From: Eudromia elegans | Taxonomy: Eukaryota; Chordata; Aves; Tinamiformes; Tinamidae | Length of the DNA: 64,000 nt | Reading direction: 5' to 3' | NCBI GenBank assembly: GCA_003342815.1 | Contig: PTEX01000119.1 | Span: 1,360,645 to 1,424,644, forward strand | Part shown: positions 13,281 to 23,887 of the stretch, in pieces | How the letters are laid out: the number at the start of each line of letters is the position of its first letter | Numbering within the stretch: the stretch's first letter is position 1 | The notes under the pieces: generated by a model | Told to the model about the DNA's origin: nothing | What the model saw: the letters and a program-made list of their open reading frames with translations, nothing else | Database searches by the model: none | Translations under genes and position numbers: made by a program

Positions 13281-14467
13281 GGCCTAGTTACTTACAACTC
13301 CTTAAATATCCTACTCATATTTTTTTTCCCCGTTATTCCCTCCAGACAGTGACCTTCTAAATCAAGGAACTGCAGAAGGCTACTGAAAAGACAGAAGTGC
13401 AGTGAATCATGAAACGAGCCATAATTGCAGAAAAGCCTAAGAACAAGGGAAAAAAAGTAACTAATTAGTCATAAGATTAGCATCAATTAAAGTTTAAATG
13501 ATAGAATACTGAAAAAGGGTTCTAGGAAAAGCATTTGCATTACACATGTATAAAAAGTAAATCATCTGGAGATTCAAATGATCCATGGATAACTCAAATT
13601 ATCTTATTTTAGAAAAGGCGAATTGTGCTTTAAAAAAAAAAATCCAATCACCAGATAAATCAGGAAATATTAGGGGACCTTTCACCTTCGTTTATAATGC
13701 CAGAACATCAATAACTAATTGACTATTAAGTATCGTGTGTAAATAGAGCACTGGTTTAAAGGCAGGTCGCTGTAAATGAGTGCTGTTATTAATAGGAGCG
13801 TAAGTAAATGCATGCTTGTGCACCGAGTCATAAAAACATACAGAAATGGTAACTTACCCCTTTTTCAGCTGATCTGTGATTACTGACTGAGCACAAATTC
13901 CTGCACAAATTAAACTCAGTTATCTCAAACTGCCTTCNGGAGAATAAAATATTTATGAAACACCCCATTAACAGCCTTTATTCACTGATACGCTTCAAAG
14001 GACCCTGTCACAGCTCAGCCCCACTGTCTCAGAGTCTCAGTTGCTGGCTATGGAATGGGAATGGACCGAACTAACACTAACATTTGTCCATTCCTGGCAT
14101 GTTTCAGAAGGTTTTGTATCCCCAACATTTTTGTGGTTTCTGTATATAGCTCTCGCCCGTGATTCCACAAACAGGGTAAGAGCACAGTGTCGTGCCTTCC
14201 CATCAGAAACCAGATGAACNGTATAGCTCAGTGCTTCATATATTATTTATATAATGGGTTTTAGCAAAGGTGGCTTTGTTGTTTTTCATGGGTTGTTTTT
14301 TCTTTGCCTTTTTTTTACTCCCTCCCACCAAGACTGATTTTAAGTCTTAAGAACAATATGCCATAAATGCAATCTCTGTCAGTTAACATTAAAGGACCAC
14401 CTTTTTAAGGACCCCTAATGACNCTCTGTAATTACATAAGCAAAATGCAATTAATGATTGACACTAC
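13281..14467. other. AT-rich non-coding stretch with clustered TAAT cores
   Basis: No gene seen. Parts of 13680-13860 and 14340-14465 are dense in homeodomain-type cores (TAAT/ATTA) with little simple repeat. That is how conserved vertebrate enhancers often look, but it is only an impression without an alignment. Isolated Ns lie at 13938, 14220 and 14423. Confidence 0.35.
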
Positions 14468-15049
14468 ATGTGTGAGATTGTGTGTACAAATGCTTTAGAA
14501 GATTTAACTGAATATCATCTTAAATACTCTAGTCAGAGGCATTTACAGACCTGTGTCTTTTGTGGATTAAGGCAGACTGTAGGTGTGAGCTATTGTCCCA
14601 AGTTCCCAGCAGCAACAGGCATCGCAGGTATGCGAACAACTGAAAACAAATTAAATGCACCCAGTCACCGTCAGCGGGGGCTGAAAGTGTCTCGCCTGTC
14701 CCACCCAAGAGGATCACGTCCTCCCTGCCCATCCAGGCAAGTCCGTAGCTGCCAGCAGAGGAAAATGCACTTCCACATGAACTGCTGTGTAGCAGTCAAC
14801 CTGCACAGCCTTTATATCCGGGCAGAACAGTTTCCTGTCATGCCTTTCCCTGAGTGCCACAGCTGTTGCACGTGTTGTCCCACGTGCAAGACTTTGTGTG
14901 CACGTGCACACACCTTGGAAGGCACAGCAGGGCCCAGGTGGCCCCAGCAGGCCAAGCCAGGGAGCCTGCAGAGGCCAGGAGAGAGATTCTGTGCATATAA
15001 AGATGCAATTTACATCTTGTCTTACATAGTAAGACAACTAAGGCAGTGA
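14468..15049 (+). other. unrecognised 193-codon open frame in a GC-richer patch
   Basis: A frame of 193 codons starts at an ATG in AT-rich DNA and runs through a GC-richer block (about 14560-15000). The inferred peptide is rich in Cys, Arg, Pro and Ser, with a CCTCCPTC cluster near residue 133, and has no domain I recognise. Minus-strand frames of 67-107 codons overlap it, so the openness is at least partly a base-composition effect. No Kozak-like context, splice structure or poly(A) signal supports it. Possibilities are a chance frame, part of a non-coding RNA, or a decayed repeat. Confidence 0.12.
14869..14906. promoter_or_regulatory. cluster of three CACGTG E-boxes
   Basis: Perfect CACGTG hexamers occur at 14869-14874, 14881-14886 and 14901-14906, so three palindromic E-boxes lie in 38 bp. 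Each contains a CpG, a dinucleotide that is scarce elsewhere in the window. I noticed only one other CACGTG, near 43885. bHLH factors such as USF, MYC/MAX and CLOCK/BMAL1 bind this hexamer. A regulatory role is inferred, not shown. Confidence 0.4.
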
Positions 15050-15146
15050 TTCCCTGCAGCTTGATTAGGATTTCTATTTTCCCACACATCTTAGGGGGTC
15101 TTTAGAATGTTAGAGAGCTTCTAGACTGAAGAAAATCCTACCTGAC
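15050..15146. other. non-coding, nothing recognised
   Basis: Short AT-rich spacer with no feature seen. Confidence 0.5.
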
Positions 15147-15240
15147 CTAACTACATAATTTCCCTAATATAATAATAATAATATAATTATAATATAATCC
15201 CTAACTATATAATTTCCCATAATTTCCACTAATTTCCCTA
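15147..15240. repeat. degenerate local repeat with TAA-rich core
   Basis: Two related segments carrying CTAACTAyATAATTTCCC flank a run of TAATA-type triplets. Shorter AATTTCCC echoes follow. It looks like local replication slippage rather than a dispersed repeat. Confidence 0.6.
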
Positions 15241-16053
15241 AATTCATCAGTCATTTACACTGTTGTTTTCACTAATGGTCAGGTCATCATGCTACAATCA
15301 GACAGCTCTGTGACTGTGAATAGAGGTGGTCACTGGCTCTAATTTGAATAGTATCTTGAAATAGCTCCAGCATATCTTGTAGCTATTAACTGATCTCCGT
15401 TTCACATTTTCAGGATAACAATTCACGAAATTAGGATCCAAGTGTCTGGTCTAAACGACACCCATTTTACTTCAGGCATGAAACCATCCTGTGACTTTGG
15501 CTTGTTTCCACAAAACTGTTGCCAGCTATCCCAAACAACCTATTTCACTACTAAATTGTCATCTCTGATGAAAAGCAGTGTTCTTACGAGACAAGAAATG
15601 CTATATATTTCACTTGTTCCCCCACCAACACCACCAAAAAATGTTATTTTAACACTTTTTGCGTTCATAAAGCCATGCAAGGGGCTTGAGTAGNTTTTTC
15701 AGGAAAAGCAGCTAGGTTTTTCAGTTCGCCAACTTCTCTTATCTTCCAAAACAGTCAATGGCTGCTCACAGCAGGCCTTATCTCGAAAACACAGATTCAG
15801 TTACTTACAGATAAGTTGTGTATCCCCCTTTTTGGATCTTCAGTTTATTGCTGTTCTTCCATAGCCACGCTCTCTGCATTACAAAGTGCATTTAAGTGCA
15901 ATCCAGTGTGCCCTCTTTTCTAAGGTGCATTAGACTGCTGTTAGGATAGAATAACATCCAGATTCTAATTCTCTACACAATGTACAAGGCTTTGAAGTGA
16001 CTCAGAGAGTTGTACATATGAGATAACTCACAAAATATATTTCCTGCATACTA
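15241..16053. other. non-coding, nothing recognised
   Basis: No gene or mobile element seen. An 83-codon frame at 15442-15693 has no motif. The last isolated single-base N of the window is at 15694. Confidence 0.55.
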
Positions 16054-16644
16054 GTGCAAACTCTAGAAAAAAATTTGTTTGTGAGCAACTTCAAGCTCAT
16101 GAATGATCCTATGGATCCTATGGCTATAGGAATGATCCTCTATATAACTTCTGAAAGATCGAATTCCAACATGGCTATAATGCAAGCCAATGAGGAAAAA
16201 GAAAAAAAGTATAATCAACACTCTGCAAGAGCAAGAAGTGAGGAAATTATCTGTTTCACAGTCCCAAATGGTGCAAGACAATTCAGAATAATGGAAAAGC
16301 AACTTCTTCCCCCTAAATACCTTAGTACTTATATGTCTGATAATACCCAAAAAAGTCACGAAGTGGTTGGTAAAAATTTCAATATTTGTGGCCTTGTTAT
16401 TAATTTTAGGTTAAATGATATTTCTATGAACAGATTAAGTATGATACGAGTGCCAGGGCTAACACTGTTGCAACCTATTTTAGTATTCTATTCTGAGCTT
16501 GGACCAAACCAAAACCAACCTACACAGATAAAGCCTTCAGTTCCACACATCATCCATGGAAATAGAGCATACATACCACAGAAGATTAGTGAAAGGAGGG
16601 CAAGATTAATAATGGACTCAAGTCAAAAGACATTTGACACATAA
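16054..16644 (+). other. unrecognised 196-codon open frame in AT-rich DNA
   Basis: This is the longest frame apart from the LINE. It runs 196 codons in AT-rich DNA where stop codons should be frequent. The inferred peptide starts MQTLEKNLF and ends SQKTFDT. It shows no domain, signal peptide or membrane segment that I recognise. The stretch at 16103-16140 has short direct repeats of GATCCTATG, giving DPMDPM in the peptide. A 98-codon minus-strand frame overlaps. It could be chance, a decayed processed gene, or the remains of an old transposon protein. Confidence 0.15.
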
Positions 16645-16901
16645 ACTGAATTGATGAAAAAGATTTTTAAAGGGCAAATATTTATTCTAGATTAAATTTC
16701 AAAATCTTTTTATCCTTAAAAGATAATACTGTTTGAGATATTTGATGAAGTATAATATTTACTAGCAATATATTAAATCATTTATACAACCTGCCTGTCT
16801 AAAAATCACAGACATGAGTGTATTTAAAGTATTCCTTTAATTCATTCACTGTTATTGGCAAAATACTCATATATATTTATCTGTTGCTTCATTATAATTC
16901 T
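16645..16901. other. non-coding, nothing recognised
   Basis: AT-rich interval between an open frame and a CR1 tail. No gene seen. Confidence 0.6.
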
Positions 16902-16990
16902 ACAGAATCACACAAAATCACAGAATGGCTGAGGTTGGAAGGGACTCTAGAGATCATCTACTCTAACACCCCTGCTCAAGCAAGGTTGTT
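16902..16990 (-). mobile_element. CR1 LINE 3'-end fragment
   Basis: The plus strand shows the complement of a CR1 tail: octamer-like ATCACAGAAT units, then GGCTGAGGTTGGAAGGGA, then a block matching AGATCATCTA and a GCTCAAGCA segment. The element therefore lies on the minus strand, severely 5'-truncated to about 90 bp, which is typical of CR1. The octamer is of the ATTCTGTG type and the sequence is more diverged than the copies at 35-38 kb, suggesting an older subfamily. The left edge is clear; the right edge is uncertain by about 15 bp. Confidence 0.9.
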
Positions 16991-17068
16991 TCAGTTATAG
17001 AGATCTGGCAACACATCATTTTGGTCTTTTGCATTATATGCTAATTCTAATAGATTTCCTTCTATATG

Positions 17069-17131
17069 TCATAGAATCATGGAATCATAGAATGCCTAAG
17101 GTTGGAAGGGACCTCTAGAGATCATATAGTC
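17069..17131 (-). mobile_element. CR1 LINE 3'-end fragment, very short
   Basis: This fragment has the octamers TCATAGAA and TCATGGAA, then AAGGTTGGAAGGGACCTC, then AGATCATATAGT, after which similarity stops. It is the complement of the last ~60 bp of a CR1 element. It has the same orientation as the fragment ending 80 bp upstream but a different octamer variant, so the two are separate insertions rather than one split copy. Confidence 0.88.
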
Positions 17132-17160
17132 ACTGACAAATTATTTGCCTATACACACAA

Positions 17161-17190
17161 GCACACATACACATACGTATGTATGTATGC
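17161..17190. repeat. CA/TATG mixed microsatellite with a palindromic centre
   Basis: Short runs of CACA/CATA pass into TATG repeats. The junction ACATACGTATGT at 17171-17182 is a perfect 12-bp palindrome. Confidence 0.7.
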
Positions 17191-19440
17191 TTAACAGATA
17201 GATTGGATGCATAGCTTTTTCTTTAAAAGTTAAAAATATGATCCGTGTGAAAGAAGTAAAAACAAAATCTTTCTTTAAGCATGAACAGTATGAATTTTTT
17301 CATATAAATTTATTTTAAGCTGTAAACTCCCACAGAAGTTTTAAAGTGGGTGAAACAACCTTTTATTTAAGATGACAGTCACACTGGAGGCATGCGTTTT
17401 GCAGCCACTTCTAAAGATAGTGCCCTATTTTCACCTCCCCGCATGGTAATGTGAGTGCCTCCATCCCATGTCTCCTCAGACTGCATCAGCTGGTAGCAAA
17501 GGCACAACAGGCACTCGGCTGGTGTGTGCGATGGGTCTCCTGAAAAATGACTTGATGCCTCTCTCCATTTGTCCTGCTGCCCCCAACCCCTCCCATAAAG
17601 GTTGGTAGTAGTAACCATAGCCTGACAAAATGAGTGACATTTGCACATCTTCTGTTTTTATTGCCTCTTCTTTCCTTCGCCCCTCTGATCTGTCTGCTCC
17701 ACAATCTCCCTCTGTTCTGCCCACCTTTGCCACTCCAACTTCTGGCTTTATTTTATTCTTTTTTTTATTATTATTATTTATTTTACTTTTTTGTTAAATA
17801 ATTTTTCCCTTAGTCTGGGTCTCTCATTTTGATTATAAAAATGCTCCATTGAATTTAATTTTAAAAAGAGTTTTAATACAATCACGGGAAAATGACTGCA
17901 AATTAAAAGCCTTGTTACAGAACTATTTCTTTGAAAATGTTCACTTTTAGAGAGAAACAGAGGGAAAAAGAAATTTTACTTTCAGAGAGAAAATCATTCG
18001 TTTCTGAAAGTGTTGAAAACTCCCTCCTTTCTCCAGCATCTCAAACATTTTTGTAAACGTTCTGTTGAAAACAGCCAAAAAACTTGTCCCTTACACTGAA
18101 GAAAAAAAGAAAAAAAAAGAAAAATAAAGAAAAAAGTCATTAAAATCCAGTCTTCATTGGAGGAAAAAAGAAAAAAAAAAGACATCAACAAAAAATAAAC
18201 AAAATACTTGCAGGAAATCAACAACAATCACTTGTTTCCAGTGATGGATTTTAGAATGAGAAGAGACGGTTCGGTCTGAGGAGGTCTTCCTCAGGCCTTC
18301 TGACCACGGAGCACGTCGCTGCCCACCTTGCCCTCAAGGCACCCCGAGCAGCTGAGAGGCCAGGAGCTTTTTCCTCACTCTCAAGGAGATGCCTATCACC
18401 TTATTATCTAATGGTCAAGAAGCGTTTAACTGGAGGACTAACAGCTTTATAAGATACAGAGTGATCAGACGTAGCAATCCAGCCTCCGCAGCACAGGTGG
18501 GAGCACACTACCTAATTAACAATTCCTTCTAAATTAGGATCTAGGATTGCTTCTGATGCAATTTGTTCTAAGACATCCGGATACTAGGCTATCCTGCTTA
18601 TATGTGATTTTATACTCTTTCTCTATACACACACACAGCTGAGGAATATACACATATATACATAAAACACTGCCCATATAATTTATTGCCCTTCTCATGT
18701 GCTACAGATTTTACAGCATAAAGCAATACTCACTACATTGCTCTGCCATCAACTGGTCTACCTCCCTCCACCTGAAGTGGGGAGAAAGCAAAGTTTGAAC
18801 AGGGCAAAGCACAAGACAAGTGAGTTCAGGCCAGCAGTACCTCTTGAGTGGATTTCTCATTATTTGAGGATATGTCAAAAGGTATCACTCCATGCTCTGA
18901 TGCCTCAGGGCTTCCTTCTTCTGCTTCTATGTCCCTGGACACCACAGAAAGGGGTATAAACTCTGAAAGGTATAAAAGGGAATAGACTATTTCTACCGCT
19001 CACAAGACTACCTAGCGTTAGCACGAAGGCTTCAAAGCAGAAGCAGACCACCGCATTGTGCATGGTGCATTGCATAAAATGGAAAGGTGAACTGACAGCC
19101 ATAGGACTTGGTAAATATGCAGATTTTCTCACATTTAAATAGGGAATTTTTGCACCTTCCTCCCAAGAGCACTGGCACCCATTTGGGGCAGTCTAGTGAA
19201 GCAGATGGAGCACAGATGTGACGTTGCCTGGCTAGTCACATGCGCCTTGGTGGGGTAGGTTTAAAAAAACAGCTCGGTTCAGTGAGGAACTCATTACCTA
19301 ATTTTAGAAAAAAAGTTAGGGAATTTGATCTTTATAAAGAAAAATGGAATAAGTGTGACTTTTTAAAAATTGCAATTCAGGGCAAAGCACTAGGTTTTAT
19401 ATAATTTTTAGCAAGACTCTCTGCCATCTGATTATTACTA

Positions 19441-19442
<2 letters not shown>
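17191..19442. other. non-coding stretch with A- and T-rich tracts
   Basis: No gene seen. It contains a T/TTA-rich tract at 17757-17800 and a strongly A-rich purine tract at 18099-18181 (runs of A6-A10 separated by single G). Overlapping minus-strand frames at 17.38-17.73 kb (72-89 codons) have no recognisable domain. Confidence 0.6.

Positions 19443-19471
<29 letters not shown>
19443..19471. repeat. poly(T) tract, 29 bases
   Basis: Uninterrupted run of 29 T followed by AAAA. Homopolymers this long are prone to length error in sequencing. I see no retroposed gene next to it on either side, so it is not clearly the tail of a processed copy. Confidence 0.95.
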
Positions 19472-19477
<6 letters not shown>

Positions 19478-20039
19478 GAACTCTGTATCCCTGGCATACT
19501 ATTTAATTATCTGTGCCTACCTACATCCTCATACCGATACTGATCCAGAAATGGTGCACAAGTATAAACACAACTCTCTGCTGCCTTAGGCTGTTTAGCT
19601 TAATGTTGTTTCCCTCCATGTCACTACAGTGTTTCCTTAGTATGATGTTTCAAGGCTTGCACCTCTGCTGCCTTAAGAGGAAGTGATAAGGAAACTTTAA
19701 AGATGCTGCTTTGAGGCAGAGAATGTTCCTTCTTCTTTCCTGCTCTCCAACACTTTGCATCCTCCCATGTTATTCATAAAATAAAAATCCTTTCTCATTT
19801 ACAACTAGTAGCAGTCCTCCACGCCAAGAGAAAAGAGCTATTTTTAAACACTTTAGGGAAAGTATTTTAGAACAACAACAAAAAACACCACTTAGGTTCA
19901 GACTGGTACTTGAAAGACTTATAGAGAAATCTTTCCTGACATCTGTTTCATGAGAAATCTAAGCAGCCATTTAAAACCACCCACATGGTTGTATAAAAGC
20001 TTGTTTGTGCAGCGAGTTTCCTTGTGAATCGTGATTAAA
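19472..20039. other. non-coding, nothing recognised
   Basis: No gene or repeat family seen in this interval. Confidence 0.6.
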
Positions 20040-20280
20040 ACCCCTTTCTGTTCTTTACATCATCCCCACAGTTTCGTAGCGTGCACCCACATACAACGTT
20101 TTTTAGAAAGAAAAGCCCGTGGAGAAAACACTGTTGCCAAGGCAACGTTTTGGCATTCTGACACGCGATCATACTACATCCTTCTCATCTTCGGTTTCTG
20201 TCGTCCGCAAATGCCATCCTTCCTCATTCAGGCTGTCAGTTAGGCTCTCAAACTTCGTTCGGGATTACTTTCATTCTGTG
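20040..20280. promoter_or_regulatory. candidate regulatory patch with CpGs and an RFX X-box
   Basis: This patch has about ten CpGs in 240 bp, unusual for this window. It contains the perfect palindrome GTTGCCAAGGCAAC at 20133-20146, which fits the RFX (X-box) consensus. Two AACGTT palindromes are at 20095-20100 and 20144-20149, the second overlapping the X-box. X-boxes are typical of ciliary-gene promoters and enhancers. I see no obvious first exon beside it; the frames covering it (70 and 112 codons on the plus strand) are unrecognised. An enhancer or alternative promoter is the inference. Confidence 0.35.
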
Positions 20281-23200
20281 ATGGAAATTCTTTGCACTGA
20301 ATTACAGAGTGCTACATCACTATTGTACCTCAAGATTCAGGTGCTCAGACACTGGCTTTCAACTTTTTATGATAAAGCCATTTGCCTTCAAATATTCAAA
20401 TATTGGTATTTTCTCCTGCTACTGATGCAGGTTCAGAAAGCTTTCTGTTCACTGTGAGATAGACTTGAAAATAACACGAACAACTCTATTCCTGCGCATC
20501 TGGTAAAATACAAAGAAGATTACAAATCTAGGCCTATGGCTGTGTCTATTGAGGTATTAAATTGATTGACACATGAAAAACAAAATATTAGCACCTCAAT
20601 TTGCTGTTAAATTACCTCTCTCTCTGGGCTATCTTTAGCAGTGGTTGTGAAGCCTCAGTTACGCCTGCATCAATTGCAGTGACATTCGCAATACCCAAAT
20701 CATCAGAAATGAGGAAAGCAGAAGTGAACAGAAAGAAAAGCAATAGCTAGATGAAAGAAATGAACAGCAAGATTAAACAAAAAAAAACCAAAGATCTCAA
20801 TTTAATTCAGGACTCTCCTGTTTGAGGTCCAACAACTATATCTTGTGCTCAACAAGATTTTCTGATGGGACTTCACAATTTCACAGCTCTGGATTCTTCA
20901 GCCACAGAGAGACACCATTAGTAGCTATGAGAGGAAGATGATCTGGGGATTCGTATGCCTTTTTGCGGAGCACAGTCATCCCAAATGGAACTATCTGCCT
21001 GGGATTAAATCTCTGAGGCCACAGTAGCCAGAGCTTTCAATTTCTTCAAGTCTTTCATGAGGCAGAAAGGCCTCATGATCCCACAGAGACCAAGCTGATA
21101 CCTGGGGATCAGACTGTTCAGGAAGTGGAATGATGGAAAAGAAGCTCAAAATACTTCCAGCCACATATCAGAAAGAGCAGATACAAGAAAATGACACCCT
21201 AATCTGCACCTTGGGCTCCTCTGGGGCCGTATGGGGAGCAGTCACTGGCCAAAGTTTCAAATAGCAGCATGTGTACGAAGTGTATATACAAAGTCAGCTC
21301 AAAGTTCAACATCTTTTTTTTCTTCTTTTTTAAACACTAAAATGATAAGTGATGAAGGTTTTACTAGTAGCATATGTAAATAGGAAAGTCTTTTTTTAAA
21401 ATATGGTATTCTAAATCAACTCGGTATTACACAGCTGAGTCATTATGTACATTAAAGAAATGAAGACCTGCTAAAAGGAATTTAATTTTCACATGCCAGT
21501 GAATTTTGTAAAGTTTAGCAGTTCTCTTGAACTCCTGTGTACCTGAGATCTTTAAATTTCTCTCCCAAAGAACACATGCAGTATTAATTTGGACTATGCT
21601 TATCACATCCCTAGACTTTGTACCATGCAAGCAGACTTTTAAATATAGGATCTTTCTATTATTAATACTGCTCTGACAACTCAAGTCATAATATCTAAAA
21701 TAATCAAAAAGTACATTACGTTCTTTATAAATCAGAAAGAATTAAGCATAGATACTAGTCTTCAAAGATTAAGAAAAAGTAGGCAATACCAGACCAAACA
21801 TACAGAAGATTTTAGGCATTAAGTTTAGGATAAATAGCACATACAATATTTTCTCTAAAGCTGTCTTCCAAAAACTGTAAAATAGTTGATATTCCCCTTG
21901 AATTCCTGAAGTAATTGGAAGTAAATATTTCCAAGGATTGTTCTCTTGGATGAACCAACATGCCTGGCTGGGGGCAGATGAGTCCAGAAAAGGACATTAA
22001 AATTCCAGATCCTCTGCCAACAGAAAATACTGCCTAGGACTTTGGGAATATCACTGTGTTATAGGGCCAGTTACATAAGAATATAAGCAGTCCTGCTCTT
22101 ATGGATGTTGCAAAGTCTGGAGCAAAACCTTCAATACTCTCTGAAGACTGCTTTCTCTTGATAATTATCTCAACCATTTTCCTGACATCAAACAAAATGG
22201 AAACTGAAGCCACTTCTAATTGGAAAGAGGGAAACTCTCAAAGATATAATTGGTTGCATATCTGAGAAGGTGCACAGATTTCTACAAACATCTGAAAGGA
22301 TTTTATTGGACAAATTCTAGATTATTAAATGTGTAGAAAAACTTAATACATCCTCTTTGTCAGGAAGAATGCAAGCAGGACATTTTCCATCACACCTCCA
22401 TTGTTTTACAATCCATACAGAGAACTTTAAAGACATTAACGTGTATCAAAGTCTTTCCATTAAAACATTATGATTAAGACATTTCACTTTGCTGATACAG
22501 CAAAACTAGGAAAATAGAAATATCTCTTTGTTTTGAAAGTCACTTATCAGAAAACTCTACAATTTCCAGTTATAAGTGAGACTCTTACCTTGTCTTTTGC
22601 CATATAAAATGAATACAAGGATTTTTCTCAAAAAAAGTGAAGATTATCAAAATTCAAGCTTTTCTCCCTGTTTAATGGGAGAAGGGAAAAAAAAAAAAAA
22701 GAAATCCAGGGGAAGAAGAATAATTTGGAAAATTCTTAAAATGGTTCACATATTTTTTTCTCGATTTATTTATTTAAAAGAAATCTCCCTTGGATTTTTA
22801 GAGGAATATCATGCTATTCCTCCAAAAGCCAATGACATTAATCATAACACAACTCTGATTTACAGAGCAGCATCTGCAGTTTCTACACCTTTCCATGAAA
22901 CAAAGGAGCAACACATGGAGAATGTCATGTCTTAATACTGCCCAGAGAAAGAAGTCATGATTAACAAAAAAGTAATGGAATTCTACGTCAGCAAAGCATA
23001 GACAGTTAAGAGTTTATAAATATTTTAAATATAATGACCAAAGAGATGTCCATGCAAATGCCACAGGATATAGCTGTATAGCTGTATTGCAGTAACAGAA
23101 TACCTGGTTTGCCGGACAAACTCCTTTTTAAAGAGTCCTTGTTATTGGGGTGTTATAATTTAGATAAGAAATGCAAGATGGGAAAAAAGGAGGAAAAAGC

Positions 23201-23778
23201 AATGTGAATTGCTTGAATTCACAGAGGTTAATATGCATTTTTAATATTGTTCTATTTTCAATCATTAATTTTAAGCTCTTCTACCTTGTCATCTGATTTT
23301 TGAGTCACGCCAATGAACATCGTTCACATTTTCGAGCTTTTGTTTTTAATACCCAGAACCTAACTTTTTCTTAAATGACAGATTATATTCTGACCATTGC
23401 AAAACAGATCTTGCCCTTTAAGAAGATGCCTTATGATGTGCAAGGCTTGTTACGAGTCTGTAAGACCTCTCAGTTCCACTCTATTTAGCACTTTAGGTAG
23501 GCACCTACTTAAGTTTGATTTTTTACTTTTAATTTTGCTTTGAACTTATTGAATATAACATTCAAATCTAGCCTTTGAGTTCCCAGGGGATAAACAACAC
23601 ACAAAATTAAAGTAAATCATATTTGGAGTAAGAGGCAAGTTATGCAGTATTAAAGGAATATTCCCTTCAAGAAGTCCCTGAACACTCATCTACTGAATTT
23701 TTACAGTTTTTAAATTAAAAAAAATATATATATAGATATTCCCTACTCTTCATAAATACACAAATGCATAGGAAAAAA
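20281..23778. other. AT-rich non-coding stretch, no gene seen
   Basis: No recognisable gene or mobile element. The longest frame (22576-22935, 119 codons) passes through an A14 run near 22687 and encodes a lysine tract, so it is likely spurious. T-runs occur near 21315-21330, and an AT-alternating tract leads up to the gap at 23718-23740. Confidence 0.65.
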
Positions 23779-23887
23779 ATTCAGGAGATATATATNNNNN
23801 NNNNNNNNNNNNNNNNNNNNNNNNNNNNNNNNNNNNNNNNNNNNNNNNNNNNNNNNNNNNNNNNNNNNNNATTCAGGAGATATATAT
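23779..23887. repeat. 17-bp direct repeat flanking the gap
   Basis: ATTCAGGAGATATATAT occurs at 23779-23795, ending exactly at the first N, and again at 23871-23887, starting exactly after the last N. This is the pattern of two contig ends that overlap but were not merged. Confidence 0.9.
23796..23870. other. assembly gap, 75 Ns
   Basis: A block of 75 consecutive Ns, the only multi-base gap in the window. Because its two edges carry the same 17 bases, the true missing length may be zero or slightly negative. Confidence 0.98.

Noticed and set aside
19443..19471. 29-T tract as the tail of a processed pseudogene or SINE on the minus strand
   Set aside because: No recognisable gene body, SINE head or target duplication on either side.
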